Assembly: GCA_029260765.1 (NCBI GenBank)
Contig: JAJDCP010000062.1
Span: 1 to 64,000, forward strand
Origin: Planctomycetota bacterium
GTDB lineage: Bacteria > Planctomycetota > J058 > JAJDCP01
DNA: 64,000 nucleotides
Direction of reading: 5' to 3'
In this document: positions 39,801 to 54,800 of the stretch, piece by piece
How positions within the stretch are numbered: the first letter of the stretch is position 1
How the letters are laid out: each line of letters opens with the position of its first letter
Translations under genes and position numbers: made by a program
Notes under the pieces: model-generated
The model's database searches: none
The model's input: only the letters and a program-made list of their open reading frames with translations
Told to the model about the DNA's origin: nothing

Positions 39801-42800
39801 GTACGTAGGTCATCAGCAGCTCCTCATGTGGCAGGCTGCCCACGATACGCGGATGGGGCGCAGCTGTCGTGCACAACCTCTCCGGTTCCCTTCAATCTGC
39901 CGTCTTCATGATGAACTCGCGCCGTGGGAAGCGCCACAGGGCCAGCCCCATCAGCAACAAGCTCGCTCCCAGAAGCACGGCCAGGCTGGTGCCCGTCGAG
40001 ACCTGCAGAGGTTCGAGGAAATCGAAAGCCGGCGGCGCGGGGACCCCGGCCAGATTGAGCAGGTGGAAACGCAGGCTGAAAGCGGCCGCAGTGTTCGGCA
40101 CGAAGGGCAGCGAGAACTCCCAGAAGACGATGAAGCAGACTCCGAAGATCGTAGGCCGGGGCAGGAAGGTGGCGAAAGCCGTGAAGACGCTGGTGTAGAA
40201 CAGCGCTCCCAGGCCCGCAGCCAGCAACACACCTGGCAGAGGCGGCAAGCCCTGCAGCCCGACCCCGGCGATGCCATGCAGCAGCAGGCTGACCCCCAGG
40301 TTGATCAACAATGTCACGCACAGGGCGGCCAGGTACCGTCCGAGAATGATCGTGCTGCGTCGTAGCGGGCGCAAGAACAGGTAGGTGATGGTGCGCTGCT
40401 CGACTTCCTCCCGCACGACGGCCAGGCCATAGAACAGGCAGACGAACTGCACCAAGAATCCGAGCAGCAGCTGCGAGACCAGCTGCCGGTAGTTCTCGAC
40501 CAGGTCGTAATCGGCCCGCCGCGGCCGGTAGACGGTGATGGCCGCCACGCTCAGCCCTATCAGCAGCAACAGCGCCACCAGCCAGGACTTGCGCCCGCGG
40601 GTCAGGGTGCGCAGGTACAGTCCGGCCATCGCGCGGACGGAAGCGAAGAACGGCAGCGGCTTGGGAGCTTGCACCTCAAGCCCCCCCTGCCGGCGCGATG
40701 CGGCCTTCGACCAGATAACGGAAGACGGCTTCCATGTCGTTGTCGCGGCTGGAGACCCCTACCAGCCGCAGCTGATTCTCGACCACCAGCGCGGGCAGCT
40801 CGCGGTAGCAGCGCGCGGGCTGGGCCGTCTCGAGCTCGACCCCGCCCTCGATCAGGCGCACCGCCTGCACGCACTCCAGATCGATGGCCAGGCGCGCCAG
40901 GCGCCGCGGCTCTTCGCAGCGCAACGCGATGCGATGTGGATGCTCGTCGATCAGGCTGCGGATGCTGCGCACACCGCCTTCTGCCAGGATCCGGCCGCGG
41001 TCGATCAACAGCATCGTCTCAGTCAGCGCCTCGATCTCGTGCAGCACGTGGCTGGAGATCAGCACATGCACGCCGGCTTCGGCCCGGCGCCGCAGCAGCT
41101 CGATGATGCGCCGGCGGCTGGGCGGGTCCGCACCTGTGAAGGGCTCATCGAGCACCAACAGCTCGGGCTCGTGGGAGATGGCCTGCGCGAGCTTGACCTT
41201 CTGGCGCATGCCCTTGCTGTACTGCTTGATGCGGCGAGCGCTCTGCTGCGGCTCCAGGCCGGCAGCCTCGAGGGCCTGGTCAGCCCGTCGCGCGGCTTCC
41301 GGCGCCGAGAAGCCTTGCAGGCGCAGCATCAGCCGCACGAACTCGACCCCGCGCATCTGTTCGTAGAAGTTGTCGATCTCGGGGCAGTAGCCGAGGCGCG
41401 CCATCAGGCCGGGGTTGTCCCAGACCGGTTCGCCGAGCGTGAGCACTCTCCCGGCCGATGGATGGACCAGCCCCAGGGCCAGCTTCAAAAAGGTCGACTT
41501 GCCCGCGCCATTCGGCCCCAGCAGGCCCGTGATGCCCGGCTGCAGCTCGCAGCTGACCTTGTTCAGCCCCAGCACGGGCCCATACCAGCGCGACACCCCC
41601 TCAAAGCGCAACACGCCGCTCATGTGCCCTCCCGCCGTTGCAGGTCGCGGATGCGCCAGTACAACAGACCGAAGCTGGCCACCCCCAGCAGCCCCACGAT
41701 GGCGACCGCCGCGCCGCCGTGGGTGGCTTCCTCCGAAGCAAAGAAGGCCAGCCCGCACTGCCGGAACAGATGCTGGATCGAGAGCAGATTCGCCCAGTGC
41801 TCCAGATCACGCCGCGCGAGCAGGCGCGCCACCACCGAGCTGAAGATGTACACCCCCACCCAGATCATGCCGATCGCACGGGAGCGCTTGCCGAACGACG
41901 AAAGGCAGGCGATCAGGCACGCGGTCACGGCGGACAGCAGCAGCGCGTAGCCGCCGACCTGCACCAACTTGAGGCCAAACGCTGCGAGATCCGGTTCACT
42001 GGAGAGCGCGAGATCGATCGCGCACAGCGCCAGACCAGGCACGACAAAGCCGATGCTGAAAAGCAGGCACAAAGACAGGGTCTTGCCCAGACAGTATTGC
42101 AGACTCGTCAGCGGCCGGGAGAAGTACAGTTGGTGGGCCCGGCTGGCCACATCGCGGGCGATGCTGCCACTGCCAGCGGCGGCCATCAGCAGCATCAGGA
42201 ACAGAATTTCGGCCTTGTACAGGTTGGTGTAGACCTTCAGATCGAGGATTCGTGCCCGGGTCCGGCCTTCGATCACGACGTTGAAGTAGAGCAACGCGGT
42301 CATGAACAGCAGGGGGATGCCCGCACCGATCAACAGCCGCCGCACCCAGGGTTTGCGCAGCGACAAGCGGGTCTCGAGCCGGATGATGCTCAGGGCCGGC
42401 CAGCGGTTCGCGTCGAGGCTGCCCTGGTAGGGCCGGTAGACCTTGCGGCGGCGGGTGCTCATGCTTCCTCCACCGGCTTCGTGCGCGCGTTTTCCGCGCC
42501 CGCGATGTCCGCGCTCGCGATCCCCTCGATGAAGCGCAGAAAGGCCTTCTCGAGGCTGACCCGCACCGGCACGAGCTCGCGCAGCTCGTAGCCCCCGTCG
42601 TAGGCGACCCGCCACAAAGCGTCCAGCTGCTCGGGAGCCGGAGTCGCGACGACACAACGCTCGTCTCCGTCGGCTGGGCGTGCCTGCAGCCCGGCTTCCT
42701 CCAACCTCTGCAGGAAGCTCTCGAAGCCACACCCCCCACGCACTTCGACCTCGACGGCCCCGGGGTCGCCGGCACGGAAGTCGTCGAGCGGGCCGTAGTG

Positions 42801-45800
42801 GACGATGCGCCCCGACTGCATCAACAGCACGCTGTCGCAGACGCGCTCGACGTCGCGTAAGAGGTGGCTCGACAGCACCACATGCACCCCCGCCTGCACC
42901 AGGTCGGAGACGATGCCGAGCAGCTCTTCGCGGCCCATCGGGTCGAGCCCGTTGGTCGGCTCGTCGAGGAAGACCAGCTGCGGACCGTGGACGATCGCCT
43001 GCGCCAGCTTGACCCGCTGCTTCATGCCGGTCGAGTAGGTCTCGACCAAGCGGTAGCGCGACTCTCCCACACCCGTGTAGTCGAGCATCTCGTGGGCGCG
43101 GCTGACGGCATCTTCGCGCGGCATGCCGGAGAGCTCGCCGGCGAAAGAGACCATCTCCAGCCCGGTCATCGCCGGGAAGAAGGTCTCGGTCTCAGGCATG
43201 TAGCCGACCCGCGCGCGGATCTTGCGGCAGTCTTGCACGATGTCGAAGCCGAGCACCTCGGCCGCGCCGCTGCTGGGCTCGAGCAGTCCGAGCAGCGTGC
43301 GGATCAGCGTGCTCTTGCCCGCGCCGTTGGGACCGAGCAGTCCGACACAGCCGCCGAGAACCTCGACGTTCAACTGGCTCAGGGCCTCGAGCGCGCCATA
43401 GCGCTTGCAGAGTCCAGAGAGCTTCAGCAACAAGAGATCGCCTCAAACGGCAGCTTGCAAGGAACTCTACCGTAAAGACTCTTGCCGATCGATGCTCTAT
43501 TATGGCTGGCTGAATGAACTTGCCCTGGAGTCCGCATGCGCTTGCACATCGTCGATGGAACCTACGAGCTGTACCGCGCCCACTATTCGAAACGCCCCAG
43601 CCACACCACCCCGAGCGGGCAGCCGGTCAAGGCGACCTATGGTTTCGTCTGGTCGATGCTGTCCCTTTTGCACGATCGGGATGAGGCGGTCAGCCATATC
43701 GCGGTCGCTTTCGACAACCCGATCCGCAGCTTCCGCAACCGCCTGTATGACGGCTACAAAAGCGACGAAGGCGTGCCAGAGGAGCTGCGCGCCCAGTTCG
43801 ACCTGGTCGAAGAGGCGGCCCGCCGGCTGGGCATGACGGTCTGGTCGATGGACGAGTATGAAGCGGACGATGCCATGGCCACGGCAGCCACGCGTTGGGC
43901 TGCAGAGGTCGATCAGGTGCGGCTGTTGACACCCGACAAGGATCTCGGCCAGTGCCTCGTGGGCGACCGCGTGGTGCAGGTCGACAGAATGCGCAAGCGC
44001 GTGATCGATGTGGACGCGTTCGTCGAAAAACGCGCCGTCCAGCCCGCTGCGCTGCCGGACTACCTGGCCCTGGTCGGGGACAGCGCCGACGGCTTTCCGG
44101 GCCTGCCCGGTTTTGGCGCCAAGACTGCCGCGCGGCTGCTCGAGAGCTTCGGCACGCTGGAAGCCATCCCCGATGACCCCCAGAGCTGGCCACCCAAGGT
44201 GCGTGGCGCCCAGAAGCTGGCAGCTACACTGGCCCGGGGACGCGCCGATGCGCTGCTCTACCGGAAACTGGCGCGGCTGGTCTGCGATGTTCCCTTGAAG
44301 GAAGAGTTCAAGGACTTGGCTTGGAACGGAGTGCCGCGCGTACGCTTTGAGGAATTCTGCCGAGAGCAGGGCTTCTCCGGGCTCTTGCGGCAGCGACCGG
44401 GCATGCCTCCCTCAGCTTGAACACCAGCACGGCTCATTCCAACCCCAGCAGTTTCCGCAACCGCGCCTGCTCGACCCGCAAGGCTTCGTCCAACCCGGGG
44501 AGCCAGCGCTCGCGCAGGCACTCCTCGACCAGCTCGAGAGCAGCCTGCGGATGTCCCAGAGCTTCTTGCAACTGTGCGAGCTCGATCAGAGTCTCGCCGA
44601 GCTGCTCCCGTTGTTCTTCGCCCTTGTGCTCGTCGAGCCGCTGGCGCGCCAACGCAGCGGCCTCGATGGCCAGATCTCTGGCTTCCGACAAGCTGCCGGC
44701 CTCCCACTCCAGCGCCAGCAGCAGGCGCAGCGCCACCCACAGATCACGCGCGCTGGTCGCTGTGCTTCCTCGCCCATGCAACTCCCGCCGGAGCTCGACG
44801 CAGGCTGACAGGGCGGCCTGCCCCACTTCCAGATCGCCGTGCTCGTGGGCGATGCTCCCCAGCCATTCGAGGTTGACGCCGTACTGGCGCAGGTTGGCAG
44901 CCCTCGTGGACAGCCCGGCGAGCTGCGCGCCGTACACACAGCCCTGCTCGAAAGCGGCCCGGGCCTCCTGCGCCCTGCCCGCCTGGTAGTGGAGCCGACC
45001 CAGGCTCTCTTGCAGGCATGCCAGGTTGTGCAGCAGGGTGCGGGCCTGGGGTTGGTTCTGCAGTGCCTGGCTGCCAAAGCTCAGGGCCTCTTCGAGGCAG
45101 GCCTGTGAGACTTCCGGGTGTCCCAACCTCTCTTGGAGCCCGGCGTGACTCAACTGCATCGCCAGCATCTGGCCATGCAGCCAAGGTGGACTGGACTCGA
45201 GCTGCCTGCAGCCACGCCAGCAGTCCTCGAACAGGGCCAGTGCTCCGTCGATGTCCTGCTGGCCGACGCGCCAGATGGCCGCTTTGCGGGCCAACTGCAG
45301 ACGCGCCTCCCCCCATGGAAGTTCTTCAGCCCAGGCCAGGGCAGCCTGGAAAGCTTCGGCCGCGGCCGGCCCTTCCCCCATCCGCAGGCAGGCTTCTCCG
45401 AGCTCAGCCAGCAGCCGTACGGCCATCGGCCGCTGCACGCGGTTGTCGACGTCCAACCACTGCAGGGCCTGCTCAAAATGGTCCCGGGCCTCGGGCCAGA
45501 GGGCCGTCTGCGCGCGCAGATAACCGACCCGCCACAGTCCCAACGCCAGCAGCTTGCGCGTGTCGGCGTGGCGAGGATCGAGCGCCGCCAGCCGATGTCC
45601 CAGCTCGAGCGCCTGTCGGTAGCAGTCTTCGGCCTGCTGCAGCTCGTCCTGGTGCAGGTGCATGTCACCCATCCGCAGCAGGCTCTCCGTCTGCAGCAAC
45701 AGATGGGTGCGGCTGTTGGGATCGCGCTCCATCAGACGGCCGGCCGCCTCGAGCGCGCGCGCGCTGGACTGCGTGCCGTCCTGACCGAGCTGCTCGAGAG

Positions 45801-48800
45801 TCTCGCTCTGGGCGCCGTAGAGCAGAGCGAGACGGCGCAAGGCGCTGTCTGTGCTGTCGGCCGCGATCCACGCCTGGCACAGCTCAAGGCCGCGCTGCTG
45901 GAAGCCACGCGCCCTCTCAAGCTGCCCTTGCTCGATGGCCACCCGACTGAGCAGGTACAGATTCTGGACCAGCTGTTCGGGAAGCACCCCCGGCATGCCC
46001 TCCCGCAGCTGCAGTGCGCGTTCGAGGGGCAGGCGCGCCTCGTCCAGACGCGTGAGGGTGAGCTGGGCTTCCCCGAGCAGGTCGAGCAGGCCACAATAGA
46101 CCTCGAGCTCGGCCCCCTGCAACGTCCCGGCATCCAGCCGCGCTGCCAGGGACTGCTCGGCGGCCTTGAAGTCTTCGAGTGCCCCCTCCGGATCGTCGGC
46201 CAGGTCGAGCTTCAGCTCTCCCAAGCCCGCCCGCGCGCTGGCCGCTGCGACCTCACGCACGCTGCTCGCGACCCTGATGCGGGAGAGTCCATCCGCGGCT
46301 TCTTGCAGAATCTCGCGGCTGACCTGATGGGCCCGTGGTGTCGAGACCTCATCGAGCAGCTTGTGACGGATCTTGCTGATGGTCTTGGTGAAAGCGCCGA
46401 GGGCCAGGCTTGCGTTCTGCTCGGCCCGGTTCCTCTCAGCCATCACCTGCGTCCGGGAGGCCTCGAGCTGGGCCTTCTCGGCAGTCAGGCGCTCGACGTC
46501 GTGGTCGCTCTGGCGCTTCCACAGTGCCAGCAGCAGCATGATGCCCAGCAGGGCCGCCAGCATGCCCCGGCGCAGCCAGACCGCCTTGCTACGCAGGCGC
46601 TGCAGGGCCCGCCGGCGCCGGGCGATGCCTGTGCGCAACTCCGCCGCATCGCCCCCGGCTTCTTCGAGCGCACGGGAATGCACCAACGCCAACCCGAGGT
46701 CACCCAGCCGCAGCGCGGTCTCGGCACAGCTCTGGCGTGCCTGCCGCTCCCCTTGCACGGCGTCGGGATTTGCCTGCCAGATCTCACGCGCCTGGCGGAA
46801 GCCGGCAGCGGCCGCGGCAAAGCCTTCATAGAGCCTGTAGCGCTCTGCTGCCGCGGCGCTGGCGCTGCTCACAGCGGCCTCGCGCTGGCAGCGCTCGAGC
46901 CGGACACGGGCCTGGTCCGCCAGCTGGTAGCTCGCTTTGTGGCTGCGGTAGGCAGCCAGCTCCGCACGGAAATCCGCGACCTCGTGATGGCGGTTCCGGG
47001 GCAGCCGCGAGAGAGCCTTCTCACAGATCCAACGCAACCTCTCGGGCACACTCGCGGGGAACGCAACAGCTGCAGTCTGGCTCGCGCATCGCACCACCTC
47101 CTCGAGGCTGCCCGTGCCATGTGGAGGCTGGCCCGTAAGCAGCCGGTACAAGATGCCCCCGAGCAGATAGATGTCCGTCCAGGGGCCCACGCAGTCGCCC
47201 ATCCCCAATGCCAGCTCGGGGGCCATATAGCTCGGGGTGCCACAGGGCTCGCGGACGCTGCTGCAGTGCCGGATCCGCGACCCGGCCCGAGGCGTGTCCG
47301 AGGTGTCCAGCGCCAGCCCCCAGTCGAGCACGAGCACTTCGCCAAAGTCGCCGAGCATGATGTTGGCGGGCTTCAGATCGTTGTGGCTGATCTGCAGGCT
47401 GTGGGCGAACGCGACCGCGTCGCACACCTTGAGCAGGACCTCGAGTTGGCTGTCCAGCGAGGAAGCCGGCTGCTCGCTCAGCTGCTGGCGCCAGGTGCGG
47501 CCACCGGCCAGCTTCATCGCCATGAACAGCTCGCCGTTGTCTTCGCCGAGCGCATAGATCGGGATGATGTTCGGGTGCTCGAGCTGTCCCGTCACCACCG
47601 CTTCAGCCAGGAAGGCCTCGCGGGCGGCCGGCTGGCTGCGCAAGGCGCCACGCAGCTTCTTGTAGGCGACATCCCGCTGCAGCGCCTCCTGGCGCGCGCG
47701 GAACACCTCGCCCATGCCTCCCCGGCCCAGCGCTTCGTGCAGGGCGAATCCGCTGGCGAGCGGCCGTTCGCTTTCAGGGCTCGCTGGGGAAGGTTTGAAA
47801 GACTGCCCGGGGCCGGCGCGCTCGGTTTCATCGCTGGCCAGCTTCAACCAACGGACGACGCTGGCCTCGACATCGACCCGAGCAAGGGACGTTTCTGGAT
47901 CGGGCATGCCCGACCTCCCGCGCAGACAGAATGCGACAGGATGACGGACCCGGTCTCAATTCTCAACTGCGGAGGCTTCGAAGAAGATGACCTCCAGACC
48001 CTTCTGCAGGTCGATACCCGCTTGGGTCTCCTGCCCCGGGAGGTCTCTGAGCGCCTGCCGGTACAACCCGAGCCACTCTTGTAGCCCTTCGCGCAGTTTG
48101 TCATCGCCTACGCGTGCCAGGATCTCACGTTCACGGCGGGGGTGCGCCAGGCATTCGAGGGCATGGCCGGCCAGACGCTTCCAGTCCAAGCCCTGCACGC
48201 TATCCGCCGCTCCAGGCATGGTGCGTTCGAGCAGCCCGGCGATGATCGCGCGCCGCGCGCCGCCGACCATGCGCTTGGCTGCGATCAGAGACTGGCCCGT
48301 CGCGGCGATGATCTCCGCGTAGCTGCGGTTGCCCAGCAGGCGTTGACGCAACACCTCGACCTCAAGCTCAGCTTGCGTGCGGCGCGCTGTGCACCATCGG
48401 CGGGTGGCGCTGAGAACCTCGGCGACCAGGTCGATGGCCCGGGCCTGCTCGGGGGGAATCTCGCCGGGCTCGCCCAGTTTCTCGAGCGGGAGGTGCTTCT
48501 TGCGCCGCCGGTAGACATGCTGCACGCGGTGCCGCACGACCCCGCAGAGGAATGAGCGGAACTTGCCGCGGCCCGGCAGATAGCGTTTGAACAGCCAGCT
48601 CTTGATGTCGAGCAGCAGCTCGGCGACCAGATCTTCACGATCCGCCTGACTCAGCCAGCTGTAACGCGTCAGCAGCAGGGACAGGGGCCGCTGATAGTCA
48701 TAGGCCTCCTGCCAATCGGGTTCGATGGCGCTCTTCAAGGTCGAGCAGGTGGTCTGCCAGATCGACTCCACAGCTCTATCCCCATGTGCGGTGTACTCTA

Positions 48801-51800
48801 CAAGTGTACCTGCCTGGAGCGGCCGTACCCATCGACGGGCTGTGGCGCGCTTGCTATGGTGACGCTGCACAACAGTTTGCCAGGAGAAGATCATGATCGC
48901 TTGGATGCTCGAGACCGATGCCGCCAAAGAGACTGCGGCCGCGCAGCAACGCCCGCTGCTGCTGCACTTTTCCAACCCGACCTGAGGGGGCTGTGGGCGG
49001 CTGGAAGCCGTCACCTTCACCGATGCGACCGTGCAACAGGCCATCGCCGACAATTTTGTGCCCCTCAAGCTGATCTCGACCGACGCCCGCGAGGCCACGC
49101 GCCACTATGGTGTACGCTGGCTGCCCGCATTTCTGGTCCTCGACGCCGAAGGAGTCTGCCACCACAAGGTCATCGGCTACTTGAGCCCAGACGACTTGCG
49201 CGCAGAGCTGCTGTTCGGAGCGGGTCTGTTCCACATCGCCGCCAAGCAGTACGACGCGGCCTGCCAGAGTTTCGAGAGCATCGAGAGACAACTTCCGCAG
49301 GCTGCCCAGCTGCCGGAGGCCCTGTTCTGGTGGGGCGTCACTCGTGTGCGGCAGACAAAAGATTTTGCGCAGGGTCTGCGGGTCTGGGAACGTCTTGTCC
49401 AGGGGCACCCCGACAGCCTGGCTGCGCGCAAGATCAGCTTCGTCTTTGAAGCTTGAGCCAAGGTGCTCCAGGGAAGTGATGGCCCCAGGCTGCCGGTTGC
49501 GGTACAACCGGCAGATCGACGACACAAGGAGGAGATATGCGCCCCACCTGGATGGTGCTCGGACTCTGTGCGGCCCTCGCGGGGACCTGCGTAGCGGACG
49601 AGAAACCGGGCAAGGCTCTCAAGCAGGCGGTCAAGACGACCCTCAAAGCTGAGAGCTACCGCGTAGAATTCGAGCTGGAGGGAGGTTTCGCCGAAGGGCC
49701 CGAGCACGAGCTGCTCGAGCGCCACGTCGGCACCTCGGTCGAAGCACGCAGCTTCGGTCGGCTGACCGCCATCGACGCGCCTTTCCGGGGCTACCGCCTC
49801 GAAGACGGCGAGGTCGGCGCGATCAACTCCGGCGGCAGCTGGCTGATGCTGACAGCACGGCCCACTGAGCGCATCGCTGAGCGTCTGTTCTTGCCGTTGA
49901 CGCAGGTGCTCAAAGAGATCGCGGCCATGCACCGCACCGCTGTCTGGTCTGAGGATGGGACACAGCTGCAGGTCACAGGCACTTCGAAGCTCGCCGTCGC
50001 GCTGTTCAACGGCTACCAGTCGGCAGGCTGCTTTGACGACAGCCCCGAATCCGGCCAGCAGCAAGGCGGCCAACAGGGCCAGCAACAGTCGGGAGGTGGC
50101 TGCTGAGGCGCGGCTGCTACCGTCAGTTTGACGGTTCCCCAGATCGTGGGTCTCGCCGACAAGAGACTCGGTTCGGTACAGTACGACGTGTCCCTGAATT
50201 CCGAAACCGGCTTGATCGAGGCTGTGAACATGCTTCTCACTCTGTCCTGCAAGTGCTATGAAGGCAACGACGCCACCGAGGCGCTGCAGAGCCCGCATCA
50301 CATCGTGATCCGTGCGAGTTATGCGCTGTCGGACTTCGACAGCTTGACGCCGCCAGAGGTTCCTCAAGAGGCTGCGCAGCTCTTGCGCTGAGGCTTAGCC
50401 AGTCTGATTCGATGCGGGCGCCTTCTTGGGAAGGCGCCTTTTCTAATTGGGGAGAAGCCACACTCGCAGGTGTGCCCCGAGAGCTATGGATTCTCTCACT
50501 CGGCTCGGCTTTCTCGGCGGTCGTAGAGACTGTCTCACGGAACGAGAATTCGCCGATGGGTTGTTTTGGATCCTCATGTAGGGGCGGGGTTTACCCCCGC
50601 CCGTGAGGTCCGCGGGAGGGGGTAAACCCCTCCCCTACAAGAACAATGGTCAGACTTCAGACGATTCGCGGCTGACAGCCAGGTGATATCTCTTGACGAT
50701 CCCAGAGGTCATGGGCGTTCCCTTCATCATGTAGGGGCGGGGTTTACCCCCGCCCTCGGGAGGGGGTAAACCCCTCCCCTACAAAGAGAAAAGTCGGTTT
50801 CTCCCCCCGAGTCGCAGGGGTCTGAGATTGTCCTCAGGAATCAATCCCACGCTTCCAGACGTTCCCTGAGACAGCCTCTCGTAGACCGCCGCTACAGGGG
50901 ACCTTCCGACCGCTGCGCAGCTCTTGCGCTGATGCTCGGCCAACCTGTTTCGCTGCGGGCGCCTTTTTTGATGGGGACAGGATCAGGGGTCTTCGGCTCC
51001 GAACAACGCCTCGAAGTCGTCATGCCCCCGCAGCGCCTCGAAGGCGGGGTCCTGCAGACGGATGCGCTGCCAGACGGCGCGCAGGTTGGCCCGCTCGGCC
51101 TCGGTTTCCGCCGCCGCGATCCCGTCACGCAGCCCTGCCAGAGTCTCGGCCAGCCAGTGGAAGACTTGCGCCTCGGCCCCCGCTTGGGCGGCGCATCGAG
51201 ACGCGGCCAACAGCCACGGCCCCTGTGCATCGAGAGTGAGAGCTTCGTCCCAGGCCCGCAGCGCCTTGTCGAAAGATCCCCGTTGCTCCAGACCCCGAGC
51301 CAACAGATAGAAGTCTTCGGCGCTCTGCGGGAGCGACCAACCGTCCAGCAGTGCGGCCTGCCGGACAAGTTTCCGCTGCTGGTTGATGCGCAGGGCGAGC
51401 TCGCTCTCCGGTTGGTCGGACACCAACCCGGCAGCCGTCTGCAGCTGAAGCTCAAGCTCTGCAGGCGCTGTGTCTGACGTCTGCAGCAGGCTGAGATTGA
51501 ACAGAGTGGCGGCCAGCCCATAACGCTGTGAAGGGCTGCCCTGCTGGTCGACGAGCCAGCGCTCGTTCACGGCCTGCTCGAGCAGCAGAGCGCGCTGCAA
51601 CTCTGACGCGCCGCTGGCGTGGGCGAGCTGCACGGCGCTCGTCAGCAGGTCCGCCAACCTTTCACGCGCGATCGGGTTGCTGAGCTGCAGCGCTTCAAAC
51701 GCGCGACGGGCTGCCTGGCAGTGCGACAGCACGCTGGCGAGATCCTGGCGCCGTAAGCTCTGCTCCGCCGCGCGATCGAGCAGCATGATGCGGTCTTCCA

Positions 51801-54800
51801 CCAAACGTTGGTTTTCAGGATGGACAGCCAGCGTCCGCTCTACGGCGGCCAGCCCGACCTCAAGGACAGTCTGGGCTTCGAGCTCGCGGCCAGCCCCACG
51901 GTGCAGCCGAGCGAGCTCGAGGACACAGTATTGCGCCAGGTCGGTCAGTAGAATCTGGTCGGGGCGCTGTTCGCCCTGAGCGACCGCCAGCTCGAGCGCT
52001 TCTCTGTAAGTCGCGGCTGCGCCTTCAGTATCTCCACCATGCTCGAGAACGAGCGCGAGCACAGAATGGCTCTGCAACATCGCGTGGATGGCCCCCCGGG
52101 GCTGGTCGGCGCCCCCGAAGGCCTGGCGTGCCAAGCGCACTGCCTCAGCCGCCAGGCGCTGCGCTTCTGCAGCGTTGCTCAGCAGCAGCAGCTCGGCCCG
52201 CTGCGCGTGGTTCAAGCTGTGGAGAACAGGGCCTCCGTCGAAGCGGGTCAGCACCATCTCGGACTCGTCCAGAAATGCCAGCGCCAGACGATCCTCTCCG
52301 CGCTCGGCTGCCAGGCGGGAGACGACCCGTAGCTGGCCGGAAAAGAAGCGCTGAAGCGCTTGCGAATAGCTGAACTCGCTCGCCAGGGCCTTGATCTCGG
52401 CCGCAGCTTCCAGGTAACGCTCCCAGGCCAGCTCAGCCTTTCCCTGCAACAACAGAATACGGGCGTAGAAAATGGGCAGGTCGCTCGATTGCGTCAGGAA
52501 AATCGAGGAGTCCTGGCGCGCCCTGAGCTGCTGAGACAGTTCGAAGACCCGGGTCGCCCATTCCCCGTCTGCGCCCAGTGTGCCCGCCTCTGCTCGGATC
52601 AACAAATTACTCATGATCATCGTCACGAGAGTCAGGTCTGGTGTGGAATCGGCGAGCAGCTCGCGCTGCAATTGCAGGCTACGCTCGGCCACCGATGAGG
52701 CTTCTTCCAGCCGGCCCCATTCTCTCATGTGGCCGGCGTAGGACGCGAGAGTCTCGGCGTAGAGCGTACGCAGCTCCCAGTTCTCCGGCTGCAGCAGCAA
52801 GATCTTCTCGATCCGCGCCAGAGCTTCGAGATAGGCAGCTTCTGCCTCGCCCGCAGCGTGATGGCTCAGACTCATGCCCAGCTGCCGTAGAGACCGAACC
52901 AGAGCTACCTCGCGAGGCCAACCCGGCTGTGCCACCAATGCGCGTTGGCAGACCACGACCGCTTCCGCGGCCACGCGCTGGTTTGTTTCCTGGTCCCCAC
53001 GGAGCGCGGCGAGTTGTCCGATCTTCTCCAACACCTCACGCAACTGGACAGGATCGCCGGCCAGCAACAGCCCATGGGCCTCAGCGAACAGCTCATCGGC
53101 CCGATCCAACGCGCCGCTGGACAGATAAAGAGTTCCCAACCTGCCGAGCGCCTCAGCCAGGGCACCGTCGAATCGGACCCCTCCCAGAGCGTCGCGGAAG
53201 GCCGTCGTACGGAGCTCTCGAAGAATCTCGACGCTATTGAGGCAGCGAACCAGCGCTTCTTCGTTCCAGCCCTGGTGCATTGCGACTCGCGAGCGCAGCC
53301 TCTGCACGAGCGCCTGCAAGAACCTGTAGGCTGGTCTTGGGGCTTGGTCCATTCGGGTTTCCAACAACGCATCGGCCGCGCGCAGATGCTCCAGAGCCCC
53401 TTCGACATCGCCATCGAGATCCAAGTGCGTGTCGGCGATGTAATAGTGCGCCCAAACGAGCTCAGCGATCGTGCGCTCTGCGTCGGGATCGAGGTCTTGC
53501 AGCTCGTGGAAGCCCTTCAAGGCGTCCTGCAGCAGGCTGTGGGCCAACCGCTTCGAGCTGTCGGTGCCATGCTCGAACAACTGGTCGCGCACCCCGAACA
53601 TCATGTTGCGTAGCGCCTGTTGCGCCAGGTGCCGGCCTTCCTCGGCGCGGTTGCGTTCACGGCTGACGAGCCAGAGCCCCAGCGCAAGACCTGCCACGAG
53701 GCAGAAAAGAGCGGCCATCAGGGCGAGGCGCTGGCGGGCACTGCGGATGCGCGCGACCTCCCGCTGCCGTTGTGCCGCTGCGATGGTCTGGCGCAGCTTG
53801 GGCCCTGGCAGTTTCGCCGCTTGCGCGGCCGCCAGACCGAGATCTCCTCGTGCGAGCGCGGCCTCGGCATAGCTGTGGCGCGCTTCGTCCAGTCCCACCT
53901 GGGCATCGGGGTTCGCCGGCCAGAGCTGTTGCGCCTGATCGAAGCCGGCGATGGCAGCCGTATAGCCTTCGTACAGCTCGTTGCGTCCCAGACCCGCGCC
54001 GTGTTGGCAGGCCAGCAGACGTTTGCGGGCGCGGCTGGCGATGCTCGCCGATTCGTGGTGACGCAGGTGGTCAGCCAGCGCCGCAGCGAAGGCTCCAGCG
54101 TCGGGATAGCGGTCCGTGGGGTCGTGGGAGAGCGCCTTCAGACAGATCGCGCGCAGGTCGCTGGGCTGCTCAGCAGGGAGCTCCGGCAAGGCTCCCGACA
54201 ACGCCGACACGACCGCGGCCAGCAGCTCGCGACCGGAGTGCGGCGGGGTGCCGCGTAGAAGCTGGCACAGGATCGCCCCCAGCAGGTAGACATCGGTCGC
54301 CGGGCTGAGCCGTGAGCCTCGGCCTTCGGCCAACTCTGGCGCGATGTAGGCCGGCGTGCCGCAGGGCGCGCGCACCGACTCGCGATGCCGCAGCGCTGGG
54401 TCGGGCTCGACGCTGACCGCCAGGCCCCAGTCCATAATCAGCACTTCGCCGAAGCTGCCGAGCATGATGTTCGACGGTTTCAGGTCACAGTGCACGATGC
54501 CACGGCTGTGGGCAAAGGCGACCGCCTGGCTGACACTTTGGAGGATGGAGAGCTGGTGGCCCAGATCCTTCGCGTTCTCCTTCAATTCTGCGGCCCAGGT
54601 CTTACCGTCGACCAGCTTCATCGCCAGGAAGGGCTTGCCGTCGGGGCTCTCGCCAGTGACGTGCACGGGCACGACCCCCGGGTGCTCGAGGCGGGCCATC
54701 GTGGCGACTTCGGCCTGGAAACTGGCGCGGGCCTGCGCATCGCCGTGGATGCGGAGCAACTTGATGGCGACATCGCGGTGCAGCTCGGGCTGGCGGGCGC